The position numbers and the translations under genes were made by a program. A stretch of DNA of 64,000 bases. Origin: Azadirachta indica. Taxonomy: Eukaryota > Streptophyta > Magnoliopsida > Sapindales > Meliaceae. Within the stretch, counting starts at the first letter, position 1; each line of letters starts with the position of its first letter. The notes beneath the pieces are model-generated. The model saw only the letters and a list, made by a program, of their open reading frames with translations, made no database searches and was not told the DNA's origin. Positions 55,881-64,000 of this stretch are shown here, one piece after another. The stretch lies in contig CM040447.1 of NCBI GenBank assembly GCA_022749755.1, forward strand, positions 15,661,087-15,725,086, written 5' to 3'.

Positions 55881-57639
55881 CCCAAAAACAAGTTTCGAGT
55901 TCTTTGACCCATCTATTCTTATCTATATTAATACATTTTATTCAGCTTTGTATTCCAAGCAATAAAAATTAACATTTGGCTTATTACTCCTATTTGCAAG
56001 AGCATTACACTAATAAAAATCATGTTCAAATAGGAAAATAGATGCATTTTCGGAGGTATTGGATTTTGTTTGAACTTTCATGAAAAAAATCTAAATTATA
56101 ATAATTTTGGATTTAACCACTTTTATTCTAAATCAATTGCATATATTGTGAACAAATTTTTTTCTCTATTATGTATAGAAAAAATGAAGAAGAAACGAGA
56201 TTGGAAACATTTATTATTACACACAATACTTTTTTATTTTATTAATTTATTATATCAATAGCAACTATTAAGTACTTATTTTATTACATTTTTGAGTCCC
56301 ACAGAGGCATAAATCGTACCCATTGATTTCGGTACCATCTAGGGTTATTGTAGTAAAAATATCCTACAAATCAAATTTTATTGTTACTAAACTAACATAT
56401 GGATGTAAAGAAGTATATTTTAAACCATAAAAGGGTGTTGAGGTATTGCACAGAGGATATGAGGTATTAGTAATTCTTCCTTAAATTAAGAGTGAGGTTA
56501 TTTACACCTTTATAAGTACTTCCACACTCATATTTTTATAAAAATATTCATATTACGATAATACACATAAAGTAATTTAGGATTAGAACAATTCAACTTA
56601 ATTGAATATAATATATTATTCTTTACACTACCCTTTATACTTATCCAACATACAGTCATCTCTCCATTACCCACTAATAATTCTTTTTACTCTTTCATTC
56701 TCATCAGATCATTTGAAAAGTCAAACTTCTTGTAAGATTGATATTATGTCTTAATGTTATTGCAGCGGTGAAAGGATTGAATAAAAGTATCTTTTGCTAC
56801 GAAAAGTAAATAACGAAATCATAAACTCTAGTATTGCAACTGCAAGAAAACAACGCAGTTTACTGATATATATATATATATATATAAGGATAGCGACGAG
56901 ATGCTGAAAACAAATTAGCAAAAACCAGTTGCCGTGTCATTTGTAGGATTATTTTCAGTTTGTCCCCGTGTTTAGTAACAATCTTTATATATAATTTGAA
57001 ATGTTGATAAATCATTAGTAGTATCCTTATTAATAGCAAATTGCCGTTTTAGATATCGTTGTGAGTAGTAAAAAAAAGGGAATTGCATAGCTTGAATACT
57101 TTTTACGAAAGAAAACACATTTTCTAGCATGTCAAATGTCATTTTAGCTTACGAATCCAAATTTAATACGTAACATAGTATATAATATAATAATAATTCA
57201 TTTATTTTATTTACTAAATAAGTATTAAAAAATAAATTTTAATATATAATTTACAATATACAATATGATAATAATCATAATAATAATAATAATAATAACA
57301 ATTCATTTATCAATTTTTTTAATTAATTGTTATCATATCAATTTTAGTATATAATATATATACTATATAATATAAAAATTACTAATAATGAACATAATAA
57401 TTCTTTACTAATTTTATTTAAATAATTAATTTTTGAATTTCGGCTTATATTCTTTTTCAAGGGGTTAACTTGATTTCATTTGAATATATAATTAATTTAC
57501 TTTTTTAAGGAGATATACATTACAAGCTAGACATATAGGATTAATTGTGTCTTTTTAATATGCTATCAACTACATGCATAGGATTATTTTCGTCTATATA
57601 CACATAATATTAATTACAATACAGACAAACGTATCATTT
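55881..57639. other. Long AT-rich non-coding stretch with simple repeats
   Basis: Contains a (TA)n run at 56866-56886 and an (ATA/AAT)n run around 57262-57300. No protein, RNA gene or element ends recognised. Confidence 0.5.
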
Positions 57640-58322
57640 CACCATTTTTTGTTATAATATATTTCTCCTCTACTAGATAAAATACCCCATCACCCAGCTA
57701 TAACCCTTAATCTTGGCAAACATTTTTCTTATTTTATTGTTTTACCCTCATTAATAATTTGGAACTTGTGGAAATAAAATAGAATGCAAAAACATTCCTT
57801 TATCAATTTAGATTTTTAAACAAGTTGTTTAATTGTTTTCAAGGTAATGGAAAATCACACAAGGAAAAATCTACTCGCTTCACAATGCAAAAACCTACTC
57901 TAGTTTTATTCACTCTCTACTCTTTCTGTATTTGAATTTTAGACTGCTCAACATTTATAGAATGGGACAAATAAGCACCTTATTTACAAAGTTAGGAAGT
58001 TAAGGAAAACCTCTTTTGATTAGGATCAGAATTACACAATCTAATCTTAATCTAACTTAAAACTTTATTTTTTATTTAAAAATAAACGTTTTATCACTTA
58101 AAATAAAAAGTATCTTTTAACTCTCTATTAATCTACTATAATTAATTAATTGTTATAGATAATTAATTTAATTATTTAGATAAATATAATAATATTTATT
58201 ACATAAATAAATATTATCTCGTTATTATTAGGCCAACTAGGTTAACCTATTATAGGCGCCCCATTGGGCTTAGCCCAAGTCCAATATTTCCTGCTTGCAC
58301 ATAATGAGATGACATTCTACAC
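57640..58322 (-). repeat. Possible retroelement LTR, minus strand
   Basis: On the minus strand: TGTGTAGAATGTC start (58322), a GC-richer ACTTGGGCTAAGCCCAATGGG near 58258-58278, a TATA-like CTATAAATGTTGAGC (57945-57960) and a leader-like AGAGTAGAGAGTG after it. This is the arrangement of a copia-type LTR promoter. No partner copy was found in the window. Confidence 0.35.
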
Positions 58323-59400
58323 AAAGTGAAGAGTGAATAAAAACTTATAAGATACATAATATATAACAAAGTTCATACGAGTACATGGATTTTGTGAACC
58401 ATGAACAAATAAAACAAATAGAGCTTTATATATTCCTTTTGCAAACAACTTTGCAGCGAATATATTTTACAAATTGTTTTTTATGTCCTAGATTTATGTT
58501 TGTTACATTAATCGAAGTATACTATATCCCTTGAAAGGAATGCTTGATTTACATTGAAACTCTATGTAATCATAATTATATCAATCTAAAAAAGATTATA
58601 TAATTAGTCAACTAGTAAAACATATGTTTTAATACAAACAAAATAAATCTTCCCATTTCACTCACGTCATTTGGTTTTAGATCAACTGCTTTCTTAGACA
58701 TGTTTCATTGATTGAATATTATTTCATAACCATAAACAACATGCTAAAGTATTGAAACATTGATCTACTACTTCATGACATAGGAAATATTGACAGAGGA
58801 CATTTCATGAGGTTGTAATTTCTACCTCTAGGAACTTATATAATGAAGAGAATAGGGATATGTCTTTATTTTCCTAATTAATCAACTTAAGCACATGTGG
58901 TATGAATCATGTATTACAACAATTTCTTTCTAAAAACATATGTCAATATTGCTTTACAGATCTTTAGCTTAGTGGCTATCATAGCTCCTAATTTGAGTTC
59001 TTGAATACTTGTTTTCCAAATGATAAATTAAGATCTCATATCTAGCTATAATTTGACCATCATGATAACAAAATATACTATGTTTAGTTCTATATCAAAT
59101 AAACCTCGTCTTGACTTAGTCAAGATGATACATTTTTATAATACAAGCTCAAGATGTTACAAGCGTCTCATCCAAACTTGTTGCAATCAATAATTGAGGT
59201 GATCACTCGCATAAGTGAGCTAATATTCGATATTATAACATATTATTGGGGCATAAACATATATGTATCATCATGCAGTACTCTATAAAAGAATAAATTT
59301 AAGAACAAAAACTTCATTTATTCATAGAAAAATTAAAGTAACATCTCAGTACATTTTAAAAACATAATCTGCGTAATCCTAAAGATCGAGTGTGTGATAA
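58323..59400. other. Non-coding stretch before copia element 3
   Basis: AT-rich, with CTTGACTTAGTCAAG (59112-59126), a palindrome. It could be the 3' non-coding end or 3' LTR of copia element 3, but no terminal features confirm this. Confidence 0.35.
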
Positions 59401-59451
59401 ATAAACATCTCTAGTAACTGCTTTGCTCACCATATGCCATATAGAAATATA

Positions 59452-59760
59452 CTAAATAGTTGCTTTTTTATTTGCTACAATATCTCTAGCAAAATTGTAT
59501 TTAATCTCTATATATTTGGATTTGTTATGGTATTTAGCATTTTTTTTAAAAGATGTAACTAATTGACTATCATAATATATAATGACTGGTCTAGGAATAG
59601 TTGTGACAATCTTACGATCCTCAAAAAATTTGTTTAGCCTAATCGTTTCTTGTACTACTGCCAAACATGCTGCAAATTCAGCTTTGACAGTTGATAGAGC
59701 TATACATGTTTGCTCCTTTCTAGTTCACGATATAGCTTCTTGACTAAGTAGAAAAGCATA
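59452..59760 (-). pseudogene. Copia RNase H remnant (element 3)
   Basis: AVVQETIRLNKFFED, then RPVIIYYDSQLVTSFKKN and YHNKSKYIEIKYNFARD on the minus strand. These are the conserved copia RNase H end (IYCDSQSAI...N..hHaRsKHIdv.yH..Rd), with His changed in several places. The catalytic Asp of YYDSQ remains. Confidence 0.85.
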
Positions 59761-60084
59761 TCTAGAGGTTGACATTTGCCCATCTAGATTGCTACCCCAA
59801 TCAACGTCTATGCATTTAGCTAAGCATAAATCTCCTCCTTGGTAACACAATATAGCTATACATGCTGCAAATTCAGCATAAATTTGTTTAGCCTAATCGT
59901 TTCTTGTACTACTGCTAAACATGCTGCTAATTCAGCTTTGACAGTTGATAGAGCTATACATGTTTGCTCCTTTCTAGTTCACGATATAGCTTCTTGACTA
60001 AGTAGAAAAGCATATCTAGAGGTTGACATTTGCCCATCTAGATTGCTACCCCAATCAACGTCTATGCATTTAGCTAAGCATAAA
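59627..60084 (-). repeat. Recent direct duplication of 204 bp inside copia element 3
   Basis: 59627-59830 and 59881-60084 differ at only two visible positions and are separated by 50 bp. The spacer contains a shorter partial copy (ATGCTGCAAATTCAGC). The duplicated part is the linker into RNase H of the copia pol relic. Confidence 0.92.
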
Positions 60085-61050
60085 GAGTACTCTATAGTAC
60101 CCTTTAAATATGCTAAAACCCTTTTAACAGCATTCCAATGCTTTTGTCATGGAATACATTGATATTTGTTTACCAATCCAAAAATATAGCAAATATCAAG
60201 CCTTGTACATAAAATAATGTACATGAGACTACCAATGGCACTAGAGTAAGGAACCTTTGCCATTCTTTTTATGTTCTTGTAAAGTCTTAGGACGTGTATC
60301 TAGGCTAAAATTTTGTCCTTTTTGAGATAGAAGTATCCATGGATTTACAACTAGTCATGTTGGATTTTTCAAGAATCTTCCTCATTTTCTTGAGACAAAG
60401 CTAGAAGTTTTCTTGAATGATCCCTATAGATATTAACTCCTAAGATATAAGCAACTTCACTCATATCTTTCATCTCAAAATTTGAAGATAACTATTCTTT
60501 AATGGTTTTAACAAGCTCTTTACTATTCGTAGGCATAAAATATTATCTACATATAAAGATAATATCATAAAATTATTCTTAGATCTCTTAACATACACAC
60601 AATGGTCCTCATCAATCGTAGAGAATCCGTAAGAAATTATGACACTACAAAATTTAAGATACCATTGTCTAGAGGATTGTTTGAGCCATATATTAATCTT
60701 TTAAGCTTTCAAATTTTGTACTCTAGGCCTTTAAAAACAAACCCTTGAGGTTGTTCCATATATATTTCTTCCTTTAGTCTTTCATTGAGAAATTTTATTA
60801 TTACATTCATTTGATGTAATTCAAGAACCAAATGTGTGACTATGGCTAAGATCAGATGAATGAAAGCAAACCTTACTACAAGTGAAAAAGTTTCCTCATA
60901 GTCTACGCCTTTTAGGTATAGCCTTTTGCTACCACTGTGCCATTTGCCTTTATCTTAATACGATAAACTCATTTATTTCAAATAGCTCGACAATTATATG
61001 GTAAATCAACAAAATTCCATACTTGATTGGCTCTCATAGACTCAATTTCT
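60085..61050 (-). pseudogene. Copia reverse transcriptase remnant (element 3)
   Basis: Minus-strand pieces include SLYVDNIL at about 60540-60565, followed by a decayed palm-to-thumb linker (LKKMRKILEKSNM at about 60345-60385, STSISKRTKF variants near 60310). The second Asp of the YVDD box is Asn, which abolishes metal binding in this enzyme class. Multiple stops. The region up to 61050 gives only scattered matches. Confidence 0.7.
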
Positions 61051-61054
61051 TCTT

Positions 61055-61336
61055 CTATTGCTTGCATACATAATTCCCTAGAGAATAAGTAAGAGTTTCA
61101 GCAAAAGTCTTTGGCTTATCACTATCATGTGAAGCAATCATAAAAGCCTCCCACTTAATCTCAAAACGATGATGTGGGATGATTGTATGATTACTTTTAT
61201 GAGTTGTTCCTACCAACTCTAAAGGTGTTCCACTCCTAACTAAGATTGACATCTTGAGAAAAAAATCTATATTTTCCTTACCACCTTTGTTTGAAGCATC
61301 ACTAGAATCATCCAATTCATAAAATTGGATATTCAT
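61055..61336 (-). pseudogene. Copia pol linker ORF (element 3)
   Basis: An open stretch of 93 residues with acidic and polar composition (ELDDSSDASNKGGKENIDFF) and HHRFEIKWEAFMIASHDSDK. It corresponds to the variable spacer between integrase and RT in copia polyproteins, ending just before the RT block normally opens (PKTFAEAL...). No catalytic domain. Confidence 0.55.
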
Positions 61337-61699
61337 GTCTAGTTCTCCAATTTATTTTTTAAAAAGGTGATATCTCTGGATTCTAATTCAGTTATTATCC
61401 ATCAATCCGATCACCAATAAACACATATCCTTTTAAGTATTCAAGATATCTAATAAAGATACATTTTCTAACCTTTGCACCCAAATTTTCATGTTTATGT
61501 GATGGATCATAAGCATAAGTTGCAGACCCTAAGGTCACAAATGCAATAGATTAGGTTTTCTACCCATCCATAACTCATAAGGAGTGGCACTAACTAATTT
61601 GGAAGGAATTGATTAAGTATATACATGGCAGTAAGTAGTGCAATAAGATATTAGAAGATTTTCTTGTGCCATCATAGACCTAACTATTTCTAACAAAGT

Positions 61700-62450
61700 C
61701 TTATTCCTTCTTTCTACTACAACATTTTGTTTCAAAGTTCTAAGAATAGTTAACTATCTATTAATACCTTTCTCATTACATATTTCTTTAAACTGTTTAG
61801 AAAGATATTCACATCCTTAATCAATCATTAAGGTTTTGATTTTCTTATCCAATTGGTTTTCAACCAAGTTAACATACAATCTGAAGCAATATAATGCTTC
61901 TGACTATGTAAGATCCAATAGACATAACCAAAACTTGTATAGCCATCAATGAATGCAATAAAATAATATGATCCATGCCTAGCTCTTACATTCATTGGTC
62001 TACAAATGTCAGAATGAACTAATTGCAATGGAACTTCAACTCTAGTTCCTTTGCCAATGGTTTTCTAGTTGTTTTTCTAGTTAGATAACTTTCACATGTG
62101 GGCAATTGAATATTAGTGAGTGACACTTTTAGACCTTTTCTAACTAATCTATTCATTCTATCTTACTCAATATGTCTTAATTTGGCATACCATGTATTAA
62201 CATCCACATTTAAAACATTAGAAGATGTGATTATTGAAAAACAACCATCATTATCATTATTATTAGAAAAATCAATATCTAAAATTATAAAACCATCCAA
62301 CAAAAAAAGTTTCATTACATTACCATAAAAATGTAAATGGTAGCCTAATCTAAGAAGAACAAAAACTGAGACTAGATTTTGCTGAATTTTTAGAGTGTAT
62401 AGAACATTATGTAAGAGCAAACTATGGCTACATGTAAAGCAATTTGCAAG
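61700..62450 (-). pseudogene. Copia integrase and GAG-pre-integrase remnant (element 3)
   Basis: 62163-62420: NVLYTLKIQQNLVSVFVLLR, LGYHLHFYGN, then WYAKLRHI, where the first His of the zinc finger (WHxRLGHI) is Tyr. 61828-62028: QLVHSDICRPMNVRARHGSY, YFIAFIDGY, the integrase core with its first catalytic Asp (HSDIC) present. A reading-frame break lies between them and the rest of the core is degraded. Confidence 0.82.
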
Positions 62451-62639
62451 TGCCTATGCCTTTTACTACAACCCTAGTGTTGTTTCCCATATATATCCAT
62501 TTTATCTTAAAGCTAATTCGATGATACTCTGCATAAGCTCCTTAATCTCAAACTATATAATTTATGGCTCTTGAGATAATAGTCCACAAAAGACGAGATT
62601 CAGTTAGAAATAGAGAAGTAACATAATTGTAATGAGAAA

Positions 62640-63440
62640 CGTTGGAGTTGGGTTGCACTTTTTTCGGCTCAGTTTGTTCTCAAACAAAGTGACCCATCTT
62701 ACCACAATTGTACCAAGCCATTTTAGTCTTATCCTTCTTTTTGCTTGCTCACTTGTCCTTTTTCTTCTTTCCTTGATCAGACTTCAATTGATTAGGATTT
62801 TGTTCCTTTTTGTAGAACTTTCCATCCTCTCTTGTAGCATTACACGAGGTGGAATCGGACAAATAAAGTTGACTATAAGCCTAAATTGCCTTAAGGCACT
62901 TATCTTCTACCTCCAGATGATGTTGGATATCATCAAACATTCTAATGTTATTATTATGCGTTATATTCATCTTAATATGTTCCAAGTTATCTGAAAGGGA
63001 CCTAATGACTACCTGGACCTATTGCTTATCAATTAAAGCATGTCCAATAAACTTTAGCTCTCATATCATATTCAAAATATCCCTCAGATGCTGCCTAATA
63101 GAAACATTAGGGCACTTACAATATGAATCGATTCTAATAGTAAGCTTCGTCAATTTGGTTATCGAAGTACCACCAAATTGTTCCTTAAAGGCAAGCTACA
63201 TCTTTTGGGTTGTCTGGTATTACTTGTACTTGCACTGCAGATCATCACACATATTACTCAGTAACATTATTCGTGCATTACTATATTTTGTCTTCCAAGC
63301 ATTATAAGCTTCATCAGTTAAACCATAGCATTGTTCAAGGCCTTAAGATATTCTTGTTCTTCCAAGACAAATTGAATCTTACAGTGCCATATATCATAGT
63401 TGCCACCTTTAAGTTTCTCTCCCTTGTTTAACTCGGCAAC
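62640..63440 (-). pseudogene. Copia gag remnant (element 3)
   Basis: The minus strand starts near 63440 with KNIVAELNKGEKLKGGNYDI and WHCKIQFVLEEQEYLKALN, the conserved gag N-terminus (KLNGxNYxxWxxxIxxxL). Frames shift repeatedly. WYNCGKMGHF at about 62690-62725 is a zinc knuckle whose first Cys is Trp. Open frames on the opposite strand here are shadows. Confidence 0.75.
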
Positions 63441-63470
63441 AATGTTCTTAGAAGCTATGTGAAACTACCA

Positions 63471-63748
63471 AATAGAGACATATTCATAGTGCATGCATTC
63501 TTAAAGACATATATTTTATACATGTAGTAATCTTAAATGATAAAAGAATAATAAAAGACATGTATTCAAAAAATCGTCAGTGCTTTATAATCATTACATA
63601 TTTCAAATATTATAAGTTTATCAAACGTAAGTACAATACTAGCTCTTATTAAAGATGTTCCGATATATGGTTAAATAAGAACTTACAATACATAAGGTTC
63701 AATTTTACATGTATTCCTGAAAATGCAAAGATGTGCTTGCTCTAGCAT
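63471..63748. other. AT-rich junction between copia element 3 and the CACTA remnant
   Basis: About 280 bp without coding sequence. It may be the 5' LTR of copia element 3, but no TG...CA termini or PBS are evident. Confidence 0.3.
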
Positions 63749-64000
63749 TTAAGGATCAACTGTATTTATTTTCGCAGCACTTAGGAGTTCTTTAATTCCC
63801 AAAACATAATGTGCAATTTTATCATTACTTAAAAGGTATTGTGCATAAAAATTAAGTGATTCCTCAACAATATAACTTTTGGCAATGCATCCCTTGGGAC
63901 GATTGCAGTTACAAACATATCCTTTAACCACTTTCATACATCGTTCAAATGGATTCATCCATCTAAGATATACTGGCCCACAAAATCTTATTTCTTCAAC
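63749..64000 (-). pseudogene. CACTA-associated DUF4218 domain, cut by the window edge
   Basis: The minus strand from 64000 reads EEIRFCGPVYLRW, then MNPFERCMKVVKGYVCNCNR and PKGCIAKSYIVEESLNFYAQ. This is the DUF4218 domain downstream of TNP2-type transposase in plant CACTA elements (GPVYLRWMYPFERYMKxLKxYVRNRxRPEGSIAE). It continues beyond the window. A single frame covers the last 70 codons; whether the rest is intact cannot be seen. Its function is unknown. Confidence 0.88.

Larger units (their letters stand above)
59400..63470 (-). mobile_element. Ty1-copia retrotransposon 3, heavily decayed, LTRs not delimited
   Basis: Minus-strand gag, GAG-pre-integrase, integrase, RT and RNase H remnants lie in copia order between about 63440 and 59450. 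The RT box reads LYVDNI (about 60555). No clear PBS, PPT or matching LTR pair could be found. It is wedged against a CACTA remnant at 63749, so the right side was probably inserted into or next to that element. An internal segment of 204 bp has recently been duplicated. Confidence 0.82.

Noticed and set aside
57640..59400. Assigning this region as the 3' LTR of copia element 3
   Set aside because: It has LTR-like promoter features, but about 1 kb of unexplained sequence separates it from RNase H, and no PPT or partner LTR could be matched at 63471-63748.
62632..63431. Three plus-strand open frames of 73-120 codons
   Set aside because: They are shadows of the minus-strand copia gag relic, which has recognisable gag motifs. 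The plus-strand products are hydrophobic nonsense.
1..64000. tRNA, rRNA or microRNA genes
   Set aside because: No cloverleaf-like sequence with A and B boxes and no rDNA was recognised. The only tRNA-related sequences are retroelement primer binding sites. Hairpin precursors could not be folded by eye, so absence is not proven.

Overview
This window is nuclear DNA of a flowering plant, most likely a eudicot. It is AT-rich, intron-bearing and repeat-dominated, and every mobile element recognised belongs to a plant family: Ty1-copia elements primed by initiator tRNA-Met, Athila- and Tat-like Ty3-gypsy elements, and CACTA (En/Spm) DNA transposons with a C48-type protease gene. There are no operons or ribosome binding sites. 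I see one gene that looks intact, several relics of host genes, and a thick layer of decayed, nested transposable elements.

Layout. 1-0.8 kb: relic of an unrecognised gene. 4.0-9.0 kb: minus-strand copia element with both LTRs, PBS and PPT; its reverse transcriptase core is deleted. 9.5-10.0 kb: cysteine synthase pseudogene. 11.2-17.4 kb: GC-richer mosaic of Ty3-gypsy material containing two arrays of degenerate 14-15 bp repeats. 17.9-28.0 kb: a three-level nest, in which a plus-strand LTR is split by a minus-strand Athila-like element, which is itself split by a solo LTR (22046-23508) with a 5-bp target duplication and a dense cluster of W-box cores. 28.1-32.1 kb: simple repeats, degenerate repeats and a minus-strand gypsy LTR. 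32.1-37.1 kb: plus-strand Tnt1-like copia element. 37.1-37.4 kb: host gene relic ending at the copia LTR. 40.65 kb: a single cytokinin-activation (LOG) exon relic. 42.5-47.4 kb: gypsy LTRs and Tat-type pol remnants. 47.5-52.9 kb: minus-strand CACTA relic. 53.8-54.7 kb: apparently intact RNase T2 gene of S-RNase type. 55.1-55.9 kb: ARM-repeat pseudogene. 59.4-63.5 kb: third copia relic. 63.75-64.0 kb: edge of a second CACTA element.

The candidate of most biological interest is the RNase T2 gene (minus strand, 53851-54622). It has two exons, a signal peptide, canonical splice sites, a TATA box, a poly(A) signal and no frame damage, while everything around it is broken. Its basic composition and its single intron between the two active-site blocks resemble the S-RNase lineage (pollen rejection) more than housekeeping S-like RNases, but one normally invariant cysteine is missing. 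No new multi-gene system is evident. The other points of interest are regulatory or structural features inside the transposable elements.
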